DNA of 7,405 nucleotides from Bacteroidales bacterium (GCA_017538685.1 JAFYIK010000216.1:1-7405), one strand, 5' to 3'. Positions 1 to 5,842 are shown, counted from the stretch's first letter. Translations and numbers: made by a program. Notes: generated by a model from the letters alone, not told the origin.

Positions 1-426
1 GCGATTGCCGCCGCCGGCGGATTCGACCTCTTCCTCGGAGGCATCGGCGAAGACGGCCACATCGCTTTCAACGAGCCGTTCTCACCGCTCTCCAGCCACA
101 CCCGCGTGGTTACGCTGACTGAGGACACCCGCATCGTGAACAGCCGATTCTTCGGAGGAGATATGAACCTCGTGCCGAAGCAGGCGCTCTCAGTGGGAGT
201 CGCCACCGTCACAGGCGCCCGCGAGGTGGTCATCCTGGCGTTCGGTCCGAAGAAGGCCCGCGCTATCAAAGACGCAGTCGAAGGCCCGTACAGCCATATG
301 TGCACAGTATCTGCCCTGCAGACCCACGAGAATGGCATCATCGTGGCCGACGAGGCTTCGGTGGGCGAGCTGAAGGTGAACTCCTACAAGTATTTCAAGG
401 CTGTGGAAGCCGCTGAAAAACTTTAG
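1..426 (+). CDS. nagB: Glucosamine-6-phosphate deaminase, 3' part (5' end outside window)
   Basis: Deaminates and isomerises glucosamine-6-phosphate to fructose-6-phosphate plus ammonia, the last step of cytosolic amino-sugar catabolism. The reading frame is open from base 1, so the gene is cut by the window edge; 141 residues are visible of the usual 260-270. The signature GIGEDGHIAFNEP lies at visible residues 14-26. Asp18, His20 and Glu25 correspond to E. coli catalytic Asp141, His143 and Glu148. The remaining sequence (TRIVNSRFF, VPKQALSVGVAT, ELKVNSYKYF) follows E. coli NagB closely to the C-terminus. Among residues lining the E. coli GlcNAc-6-P allosteric pocket, Arg158 and Tyr254 are kept (Arg35 and the Tyr of YKYF), but Lys160 is replaced by Val37 and Ser152 by Pro29, so activation may differ. 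It is the first visible gene of an operon, and the next gene starts 5 bases after its stop. The identification is firm. Confidence 0.95.
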   Translation, partial: AIAAAGGFDLFLGGIGEDGHIAFNEPFSPLSSHTRVVTLTEDTRIVNSRFFGGDMNLVPKQALSVGVATVTGAREVVILAFGPKKARAIKDAVEGPYSHMCTVSALQTHENGIIVADEASVGELKVNSYKYFKAVEAAEKL

Positions 427-431
427 CGCTT

Positions 432-1244
432 ATGAAGAAGCTTTTGGTTTGCGCCCTCGCAATTCTTTGCGTGCTGCCGCTCTCGGCGAAGAAGAGGCAG
501 GTGGCCATCGTCGCACACCGCGGTTACTGGCAGTGTGAGGCGGGCGGCAATTCACATAACTCCATCGCGTCGCTGAAGGCCGCGCAGAATGCCGGCTTCT
601 GGGGAAGCGAGTTTGACGTGAATATGACGCAGGACGGCGAGATGATGGTGTTCCACGACGACGCCGTGGCCGGAATGCGCTTCATCGAGCACGACGCAGC
701 CGAGTTCGCGGAGGTCAGGCTGCCGAACGGCGAGAAGATCCCCACGCTTGGCGAGTATTTGAAGCAGTTCAACAAGAACAAGAAGTGCCGTCTGGTCTTC
801 GAACTCAAGCCCCATCCGGCCGAGTACGAAGAACTTGCCGTGGATAAGAGCATCGCTGCTCTCAAGGCTGCAGGTCTGTTCAATCCGAAGCAGGTGATCT
901 TCATCTCTTTCTCGATGAACGAGTGCAAGTTGTTTGTGCAGAAATGCCCCGGATTCATCGTGCAGTATCTTGGCTCCGACAACAACCCGGACGTGTTCTT
1001 CGAGAACGGAGTCAACGGAGTGGACACTTATTTCGGCACCCTCTATAATCAGCCGGATTGGTACACGAAGGCCCGCAGCCACGGTATGAGCGTGAACGTG
1101 TGGACCGTGGACAAGAAGGAGGATATGCGGAAGATGATCGAGACCGGAGTGGACTATATCACCACCAACCGTCCCGAAGATCTTCGCGACCTTCTCAAGG
1201 AGATGAAAGTTAAGGAACTCAAAGCAGGTAAGAATTTTAAATAA
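432..1244 (+). CDS. Exported glycerophosphodiester phosphodiesterase (GDPD family)
   Basis: Predicted to hydrolyse glycerophosphodiesters to an alcohol and glycerol-3-phosphate outside the cytoplasm. The 270-residue protein starts with a signal peptide: MKK, a hydrophobic core to about residue 16, and a probable signal peptidase I site after LSA (residue 19). Cys13 is not in a good lipobox, so a soluble periplasmic protein is more likely than a lipoprotein. The TIM-barrel GDPD motifs follow. AHRGY carries catalytic His29. GSEFDV carries metal ligands Glu60 and Asp62. MVFHDD carries catalytic His75. FELKP carries Glu124 and Lys126. NVWTVDKKEDM and GVDYITTNRPEDL near the end form the last strands. 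Length is normal for the family. ATG 432 is the only start that gives the signal peptide; no Shine-Dalgarno is visible. The stop shares one base with the next start (TAATG), suggesting translational coupling. The true substrate is unknown. Confidence 0.9.
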   Translation: MKKLLVCALAILCVLPLSAKKRQVAIVAHRGYWQCEAGGNSHNSIASLKAAQNAGFWGSEFDVNMTQDGEMMVFHDDAVAGMRFIEHDAAEFAEVRLPNGEKIPTLGEYLKQFNKNKKCRLVFELKPHPAEYEELAVDKSIAALKAAGLFNPKQVIFISFSMNECKLFVQKCPGFIVQYLGSDNNPDVFFENGVNGVDTYFGTLYNQPDWYTKARSHGMSVNVWTVDKKEDMRKMIETGVDYITTNRPEDLRDLLKEMKVKELKAGKNFK

Positions 1245-3175
1245 TGAAACACTTTTCACTACCCAAGGACGGCGGCCTTATCGAAAAAGGCCTCCCGAAA
1301 GACATCCTTCACAGTAAAGAAAGAATTTACACCGAGATTCTCGACACGCCTTACGTGGCCAGCCAGAAAGTGGCCGACGAGGTGATCAAGGCAATCAACG
1401 CTTTCAAGCCCACCGAGGCGAAGCCTCTGTTCAAGCTCGGTCTCACCACCGGCAATTCTCCGCTTCCTCTGTATAACGACCTTCAGAGGGCTTACTCCAA
1501 GGGAGAGGTTTCCTTCGCGAACGTTGAGGTCTTCTCCGTGGACGAGTACTATCCTGTTTCCCCGGAGGCCGCACAGAGCCGCAACCATCGTCTGCGTTCG
1601 GAACTTCTGGACCATATCGACGTGAAGGAGGAGAATATCCACATCCCTGACGGTACTGTCCCTGAGGATAAGATTTCCGAGTACTGCGCCAAGTTCGACA
1701 AAGCCGCGCGCGGAATCGACCTCCTCGTGATCGGCGTCGGTGAGAAGGGCCAGGTGGCTTTCAACGAGTCCTGGACCGATCGCAACAGCCGCACCCGTGT
1801 GGTGCTTCTGCCTTACCAGTCGCGCAAGCGTCAGGCTTCGAACTTCAACGGCGACATCCTGCACACTCCTTCGCAGGCCATCACGATGGGTATCGCCACG
1901 ATGATGTCCGCAACCAGGGTTATCCTTATGGCCTGGGGTGAAGACAAAGCCGCTATGGTGCAGAAGATTGTCGAGCAGAAGCTCGATCCGGATTATCCCG
2001 CTTCGTTCTTCCAGCTCCACGACAACGTGAAGCTTTTCGTGGATGAGAACTCCGGTGCGGATCTTACCCGCATCGTCGCCCCCTGGTGCATCGGTCCCTG
2101 CGAGTGGACTCCGAAGTTCATCCGCAAGGCTGTGATCTGGCTCTGCGACAAGCTCCATAAGCCTATCCTGAAGCTGTCCTATCAGGACTACCTGCAGAAT
2201 TCGCTCGGTGAGCTGGTGGAGAAGTACGGCCCGTACTCAGACATCAACATCAAGGTGTTCAACGACCTTCAGCATACTATTTCCGGTTGGCCGGGCGGCA
2301 AGCCGAACGCGGACGATTCAACCCGCCCCGTGGCTTCGAAGCCGTTCCCGAAGACCGTGCTGATTTTCTCGCCGCACCCGGACGACGACGTGATCTCTAT
2401 GGGCGGCACTTTCATCCGCCTGGCGCATCAGGGACACAACGTCCACGTAGCCTATGAGACTTCCGGAAACGTGGCAGTCCACGACGACGTGGTTGTGCAG
2501 CATATGGACGCCGCCCGCGAACTCGGCTTCGGCGACCGTGTGGATGAGGTTTTGAAGCTTGTGGCATCGAAGGTGCCCGGCGAGCCCGAACCTCGTGAGC
2601 TGCTGAACATCAAGGCGGCCATCCGTCGTTCGGAGGCGAAAGGCGCCGTACATTCGTTCGGCCTGGACTATTCCCACGCCCACTTCCTGAATCTCCCGTT
2701 CTATGAGTCCGGCGGCATCAAGAAGCTCCCGCGCTCGCAGGCGGATGTGGACATCATCAAGGCGCTGCTTAACGAGCTGAAGCCGGATATGGTGTTTATG
2801 GCCGGCGACCTCGCCGATCCTCACGGCACCCATCGCGTTTGTACGGAGTGCGCGCTCGAGGCGCTCGATCAGCTCCGCGAGGAGAAGGTCGGTTGGATTG
2901 AAGGCACGCACGTGTGGCTCTACCGCGGCGCGTGGATGGAGTGGGAGCTCGGCCGTGTGGATATGGCCGTTCCGCTTAGTCCGGACGAGGTCGTGGAGAA
3001 GAGGCACTCGATCTATCACCACCTCTCGCAGAAGGACATCGTCCCGTTCCCGGGCGACGATCCGCGCGAGTTCTGGCAGAGGGCCGAGGAACGCACCGAA
3101 GGCACCGCCAAGCACTACGACGCCCTCGGAATGGCCGAGTACCAGGCGATCGAGGTCTTCTTGAAACTGTGGTAA
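1244..3175 (+). CDS. NagB-like domain fused to PIG-L/LmbE-type deacetylase
   Basis: This 643-residue two-domain protein belongs to the fusion family usually annotated glucosamine-6-phosphate deaminase-like. Residues about 30-275 are a NagB fold: sugar-phosphate loop GLTTGNSPLPLY (66-77) and FSVDEY with Asp100 at the place of E. coli catalytic Asp72. The active-site loop reads GVGEKGQVAFNES (164-176), so E. coli Asp141 and His143 are replaced by Lys168 and Gln170, while Glu175 is kept. Residues about 276-365 are a linker conserved in the family (HTISGWPGGKP). Residues about 370-640 are the PIG-L domain. SPHPDDD (376-382) supplies zinc ligands His378 and Asp381, and DPHGTH (525-530) supplies a further ligand, probably His530. 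The deacetylase half therefore looks active on an N-acetylglucosamine-type substrate, whereas the deaminase half probably is not. No signal peptide is present, so it is cytoplasmic. It overlaps its neighbours by 1 and 7 bases. The substrate is inferred only. Confidence 0.88.
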   Translation: MKHFSLPKDGGLIEKGLPKDILHSKERIYTEILDTPYVASQKVADEVIKAINAFKPTEAKPLFKLGLTTGNSPLPLYNDLQRAYSKGEVSFANVEVFSVDEYYPVSPEAAQSRNHRLRSELLDHIDVKEENIHIPDGTVPEDKISEYCAKFDKAARGIDLLVIGVGEKGQVAFNESWTDRNSRTRVVLLPYQSRKRQASNFNGDILHTPSQAITMGIATMMSATRVILMAWGEDKAAMVQKIVEQKLDPDYPASFFQLHDNVKLFVDENSGADLTRIVAPWCIGPCEWTPKFIRKAVIWLCDKLHKPILKLSYQDYLQNSLGELVEKYGPYSDINIKVFNDLQHTISGWPGGKPNADDSTRPVASKPFPKTVLIFSPHPDDDVISMGGTFIRLAHQGHNVHVAYETSGNVAVHDDVVVQHMDAARELGFGDRVDEVLKLVASKVPGEPEPRELLNIKAAIRRSEAKGAVHSFGLDYSHAHFLNLPFYESGGIKKLPRSQADVDIIKALLNELKPDMVFMAGDLADPHGTHRVCTECALEALDQLREEKVGWIEGTHVWLYRGAWMEWELGRVDMAVPLSPDEVVEKRHSIYHHLSQKDIVPFPGDDPREFWQRAEERTEGTAKHYDALGMAEYQAIEVFLKLW

Positions 3176-3987
3176 ATCTCGCAAAAATAGCGCATGTTGC
3201 TCTGGATATGGACGGAACCATATACCTGAGCAACACGCGCTTTCCCTGGACCCTAGATTTTTTGGAAGGGTTGAGGGAGATGGGGATTACGTATTCGTTT
3301 TTGACGAATAATCCTTCGAAGTCGCTGGCGGATTATATGAAGAAGCTGCAGGGGATGGAGATTCCGTGCACGGAGGAGCAGATGTACACGACGACTATCG
3401 CGATGATAGATTATATCCACGCGGAGTTTCCGTCGGCTCGTCGGTTATTCCTGCTCGGAACTCCGTCGATGATTTCTCAGTTCGAGGATGCGGGGTTCAT
3501 TTCGTGCGCGGATTCGCCGGATGATGTTCCGGATATAGTTGTGGCGGCATTTGATATGACGCTGCAGTATTCGAGGTTGTGCCGTGCGGCGTGGTGGGTC
3601 AAGCAGGGGCTGCCGTATCTGGCGACCAATCCGGATAGGGTGTGCCCGACGGATCAGCCGACGGTGCTGGTGGACTGCGGGTCCATCTGCAAGTGCATCG
3701 AGCACGCGACCGGCCGTAAGCCCGACATAGTGCTCGGCAAGCCCGACCCGCAGATGCTCGCCGGGATCGAGCGCCGGCTGGGCTTGGAGCCATCGCAGAT
3801 CGCGATGGTCGGCGACCGTCTGTACACGGACATCGCGATGGCCCGCGCCGCCGGCGCCGTGGGCGTCTTGGTTTTGAGCGGCGAGTCGACTTTGGAAGAT
3901 GTTGCGAACGCCCCCGCCGGCTCGAAGCCCGACCTCGTGTGCGAGAATGTGCTGGAATTCGGAAGGTTGCTTAGAGATTCTCGTTGA
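3169..3987 (+). CDS. HAD-IIA (NagD-type) phosphatase
   Basis: A 272-residue phosphatase of HAD subfamily IIA, the group of NagD and of phosphoglycolate/glycerol-3-phosphate phosphatases. All four HAD motifs are intact: DMDGTIY with nucleophile Asp13 and acid/base Asp15; LTNNPSKS with Thr46; GKPDP with Lys191; and MVGDRLYTDI with magnesium ligands Asp216 and Asp221. The cap domain lies between motifs II and III, as expected for class IIA. The start is GTG 3169, overlapping the previous gene by 7 bases; the next in-frame ATG would cut off the nucleophile. Position in an operon with nagB recalls E. coli nagD. Glycerol-3-phosphate from the neighbouring phosphodiesterase is another conceivable substrate, but nothing in the sequence fixes the choice. 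Base composition shifts inside the gene: 3301-3360 is 48% GC and 3721-3780 is 72%. Confidence 0.9.
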   Translation: MVNLAKIAHVALDMDGTIYLSNTRFPWTLDFLEGLREMGITYSFLTNNPSKSLADYMKKLQGMEIPCTEEQMYTTTIAMIDYIHAEFPSARRLFLLGTPSMISQFEDAGFISCADSPDDVPDIVVAAFDMTLQYSRLCRAAWWVKQGLPYLATNPDRVCPTDQPTVLVDCGSICKCIEHATGRKPDIVLGKPDPQMLAGIERRLGLEPSQIAMVGDRLYTDIAMARAAGAVGVLVLSGESTLEDVANAPAGSKPDLVCENVLEFGRLLRDSR

Positions 3988-3988
3988 C

Positions 3989-4114
3989 ATTTTGGTTGGA
4001 GAGGTTGCCTCCGAAAGCCTTCGCTTCGCTCATCCCTCCCACTTCGTGGGCCCCTCCCGTTCATGTGGCCACGGGCGGCCACAGGCCTTGGAGGCAATCC
4101 TCTCCAACCAAAAT
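3989..4114. repeat. 126-bp imperfect palindrome downstream of the operon
   Basis: The outer arms are 3990-4012 and 4090-4113, beginning TTTTGGTTGGAGAGG and ending CCTCTCCAACCAAAA. They pair over 23 bp with a single bulged T at 4098, and A3989/T4114 adds one more pair. After a short mismatch GCCT (4017-4020) can pair with AGGC (4083-4086). Inside are two smaller hairpins: CCCAC-TTC-GTGGG (4038-4050) and TGTGGCC-ACGGGC-GGCCACA (4064-4083). It starts one base after the HAD stop codon. It could act as a transcription terminator or mRNA-stabilising structure for the operon, although no T-run follows it. It could also be a copy of a dispersed palindromic or miniature transposable element. No transposase is present here, so mobility is untested. 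Confidence 0.8.
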
Positions 4115-4126
4115 ATCTATTAAATT

Positions 4127-4236
4127 GTGTGGGGGATAACTCTCTGAGTTAGAGGTATTTAGTTAAAGGAGGTCTCCCTAAAATGGCGCACCTATTATAT
4201 GTAATTAGCTGAATATTAGCGGGTTATCTCCCACGC
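4127..4236 (+). promoter_or_regulatory. Structured leader region upstream of aroC
   Basis: Bases 4127-4140 (GTGTGGGGGATAAC) can pair with 4223-4236 (GTTATCTCCCACGC) over 14 bp without a break if two G-U pairs are allowed (4128/4235 and 4134/4229). This favours an RNA structure over a simple DNA palindrome. The enclosed 82 bases hold a small hairpin, TCTCT-GAGTT-AGAGG (4141-4155), a Shine-Dalgarno-like AAAGGAGG (4165-4172) with CTCC close by that could mask it, and a 9-codon ORF. The right arm ends 13 bases before the aroC ATG, so folding could affect aroC translation. I do not recognise it as a known riboswitch. A small mobile element with 14-bp inverted ends is the main alternative. Confidence 0.55.
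4183..4212 (+). CDS. Possible 9-codon leader peptide upstream of aroC
   Basis: ATG at 4183 is preceded by AAAGGAGG with a 10-base spacer and reads MAHLLYVIS before TGA at 4210-4212. The same octamer AAAGGAGG lies 9 bases before the start of the small gene at 5293, which makes translation more believable in an organism where most genes here lack such a site. The ORF sits wholly inside the stem-bounded leader of aroC. It contains one Tyr codon but no run of aromatic codons, so classical amino-acid attenuation is not evident. Chance is possible for so short an ORF. Confidence 0.3.
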   Translation: MAHLLYVIS

Positions 4237-4249
4237 TTATTTGATTAAT

Positions 4250-5248
4250 ATGAATAGTTTTGGACATAGTTTTAGGGTGACGGTGTTCGGCGAGTCGCAC
4301 GGACCGGTTGTGGGCGTCGTGCTGGACGGAGTGCCGGCAGGGATTGAGCTTTGCGAAAAGGATTTCGCGGAGGATATAGCCAGAAGGTCTCCGGGAGCGG
4401 CCGGGAAAGAAGACGGCCTTGGGTCGCTCGGAACTACGGCTCGCAAAGAAGCGGACAAGCCGCAGATTCTGAGCGGGGTGTTCAACGGCCACACGACAGG
4501 CGCACCCCTGGCGATAGTATTCGAAAACGCGAACGTCCGTCCGGAAGACTATGCCCAGTTTGCGGCGACTCCTCGCCCCGGCCACGCGGATTTCGTTGCA
4601 GCGATCAAGTTCGACGGGGGCAACGACCCGCGTGGCGGCGGCCACTTCGCCGGAAGGCTCACGCTGCCTCTCGTGGCTGCTGGAGTGGTTGCGAAGAAAA
4701 TGCTTGACGGCATTGCCTTTGACTCGCGCCTTGTAGCTCTCGGTGGCAGTGAAGACCCATCGAATTGGGAAGAACTGCTCGTCCAAGCCGCGAAAGAAGG
4801 TGATTCCCTTGGCGGAGTCGTGGAGTGCTCCATAACGAACCTCCCTATCGGCGTGGGCGAACCCTTCTGGGATAGCGTGGAATCGATGCTCTCTCACGCC
4901 GTGTTCGCGATTCCCGGTGTCCGTGGCATCGAGTTCGGAGACGGTTTCAAGGCTGCTGCGATGAGGGGTTCGGAGCATAACGATCCCTTCGGTCCGGATG
5001 GCCGTCCTGTGAAGAATGGTGCCGGCGGAGTGAACGGCGGCCTCACGAACGGCTCCCCGGTTGTCTTCCGCGTCGCCTTCAAGCCGACCTCTTCCATCGG
5101 CAAGCCCCAGGAGACGTACAACTTTGAGAGCGGCTCCTGCGAGACGCTGACCGTCGGCGGCCGGCACGACGTGTGCTTCGCCCGCCGCTGCCCCGTCATC
5201 GTCGAGTCCGTCGCCGCCCTCGTCCTCGCCGATCTCATCAGCCGCTGA
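4250..5248 (+). CDS. aroC: Chorismate synthase
   Basis: Converts 5-enolpyruvylshikimate-3-phosphate to chorismate, the last shikimate-pathway step, using reduced FMN; cytoplasmic tetramer. The 332-residue protein has the family signatures in order: FGESHG with His17, RPGHAD with His112 (the two conserved histidines), RGGGHFAGRLT (128-138), GSEHNDPF (240-247), GGLTNGSPVVFRVAFKPTSSI (263-283) and RHDVCFARRCPVIVESVAALVLAD (305-328). ATG 4250 gives the conserved MNSFGHSF start; a TTG three codons earlier is in frame but would add residues the family lacks. The central loop reads RGGGHFAGRLT rather than the RGGGRSSARET common in Bacteroidota and in E. coli-like enzymes, resembling the form I associate with clostridial AroC, and the protein is somewhat shorter than the 350-360 usual elsewhere. 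Essential residues look intact, so it should be active. No TAnnTTTG box is visible upstream; expression may depend on the structured leader. Confidence 0.95.
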   Translation: MNSFGHSFRVTVFGESHGPVVGVVLDGVPAGIELCEKDFAEDIARRSPGAAGKEDGLGSLGTTARKEADKPQILSGVFNGHTTGAPLAIVFENANVRPEDYAQFAATPRPGHADFVAAIKFDGGNDPRGGGHFAGRLTLPLVAAGVVAKKMLDGIAFDSRLVALGGSEDPSNWEELLVQAAKEGDSLGGVVECSITNLPIGVGEPFWDSVESMLSHAVFAIPGVRGIEFGDGFKAAAMRGSEHNDPFGPDGRPVKNGAGGVNGGLTNGSPVVFRVAFKPTSSIGKPQETYNFESGSCETLTVGGRHDVCFARRCPVIVESVAALVLADLISR

Positions 5249-5266
5249 ATAGTTGCGGAAAATGAT

Positions 5267-5283
5267 TACCTTTGCAAAGGAGG
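5267..5283 (+). promoter_or_regulatory. -7 box, 12-bp palindrome and Shine-Dalgarno of the small gene at 5293
   Basis: TACCTTTG (5267-5274) matches the Bacteroidota -7 consensus TAnnTTTG. It runs into AAAGGAGG (5276-5283), which lies 9 bases before ATG 5293. Together they contain the perfect palindrome CCTTTGCAAAGG (5269-5280). No good -33 TTTG is present 19-21 bases upstream, as that position is the end of aroC. If the box is used, transcription would start near or within the Shine-Dalgarno and the leader would be only about 10-15 bases. Confidence 0.5.
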
Positions 5284-5292
5284 AATAAGGAT

Positions 5293-5541
5293 ATGAAACA
5301 CGACGATTTGAATCTTTGGTGGACGTCACTTTCAGTGGCGCAGAAGGAGAGGGTTGCCAAGAAGGGCATAAAGAAATACACGGGTAAGGATGCCGCGGAG
5401 GCGGAGTATCAATACCCTGCGTGCTCTGTGTGGTGGAACGCGCTGCCTGAAGAGCAGAAGACGTGGATCCACGACCACTGCGAGCATAAACACGGCTACA
5501 TCCTCAAAGAGTGGGATGAAGCCAACCCCTACGGAGACTAG
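5293..5541 (+). CDS. Small protein of unknown function with duplicated WW-x2-L-x4-QK motif
   Basis: An 82-residue soluble protein with no signal peptide or membrane segment that I cannot assign to a named family. It contains two similar segments, LNLWWTSLSVAQKERV (about residues 6-21) and CSVWWNALPEEQKTWI (about 45-60), sharing WW, Leu and QK at equal spacing, so it probably arose by internal duplication of a short helical unit. The second half carries a cluster of Cys and His (HDHCEHKHG), which could bind a metal but has no recognisable zinc-site spacing. ATG 5293 is chosen because AAAGGAGG lies 9 bases upstream; the in-frame TTG at 5272 falls inside the promoter box. The gene starts 45 bases after aroC and may be partly co-transcribed. 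Its TAG stop overlaps the stop of the convergent minus-strand gene. Confidence 0.75.
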   Translation: MKHDDLNLWWTSLSVAQKERVAKKGIKKYTGKDAAEAEYQYPACSVWWNALPEEQKTWIHDHCEHKHGYILKEWDEANPYGD

Positions 5542-5837
5542 ACGAGCTGAACGCTCAGCCAGAAATTCGTGTAATCCCGGCCGCCCTGATCGAGCTCCCG
5601 GGTTTTTTTAGGCTCCAGAATGTATTCGTGTCCGGAGTACTCGATTCTCAAAGACTCATCGTCGATGGCCTTGACAATGATCGAATGGAACAAATTGCCG
5701 GGATCTTCGTACGGAAGCCTCTTGTCGATTGCCATATCTTGGCGTGCGATTTCGGTCTTCTCGCAGAAAATGTTTCGTATTCCCGGGTCCGACGGGCTGT
5801 AGTGTACGTAAACGATAAGTTCTTTCCAGGTTTCCAT
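5538..5837 (-). CDS. Hypothetical protein, 99 residues
   Basis: Reads METWKELIVYVHYSP at the start and ends TNFWLSVQLV. It has no signal peptide, no membrane helix and no motif I recognise. Alternating hydrophobic stretches (LIVYVHY, SLRIEYSGHEYIL, FWLSVQLV) suggest a beta-rich soluble fold. ATG at 5835-5837 is preferred over the in-frame GTG two codons upstream because the GTG overlaps a TAnnTTTG promoter box. It lies 29 bases downstream of the MotA/TolQ/ExbB-like gene on the same strand, so it may share that transcript as well as using its own promoter. Its stop is in the CTAG shared with the convergent gene. That it is a real gene rests on the promoter, its placement between gene ends and protein-like composition. 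Confidence 0.65.
   Translation of the reverse strand: METWKELIVYVHYSPSDPGIRNIFCEKTEIARQDMAIDKRLPYEDPGNLFHSIIVKAIDDESLRIEYSGHEYILEPKKTRELDQGGRDYTNFWLSVQLV
5576..5609 (+). terminator. Candidate intrinsic terminator inside the convergent gene
   Basis: CCCGG (5576-5580) can pair with CCGGG (5598-5602), and the stem is followed at once by seven T (5603-5609). This is the layout of an intrinsic terminator for the plus-strand gene ending at 5541. The stem is only 5 bp with a 17-base loop, so it is weak. It lies wholly within the coding sequence of the minus-strand 99-residue protein. Confidence 0.4.
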
Positions 5838-5842
5838 AGACA

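Noticed and set aside
552..1259. Long antisense reading frame over the phosphodiesterase gene
   Set aside because: It lies opposite a gene with full family motifs and has no family signature of its own. It is a by-product of GC-rich codon use.
1259..2158. Antisense frame of 299 codons over the NagB-like/PIG-L gene
   Set aside because: Low-complexity shadow translation with no recognisable domain; the sense strand is clearly coding.
2318..3184. Antisense frame of 288 codons over the PIG-L domain
   Set aside because: Shadow of the zinc-deacetylase coding sequence; no start signal or motif.
3899..4123. Short plus-strand frame spanning the HAD 3' end and the palindrome
   Set aside because: Out of frame with the HAD protein and translated mostly from the inverted repeat.
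4127..4236. Integron attC-like site or tryptophan attenuator upstream of aroC
   Set aside because: The stem ends lack the attC core sequences, and the 9-codon ORF has no Trp codon and only one Tyr codon.
4241..4249. TTG start three codons upstream for AroC
   Set aside because: Chorismate synthases begin at the MNxFG motif; the ATG at 4250 fits without extra residues.
4205..5329. Antisense frame of 374 codons covering aroC
   Set aside because: Longer than aroC itself, but it has no motifs and runs through the leader and the promoter of the next gene. AroC signatures fix the sense strand as coding.
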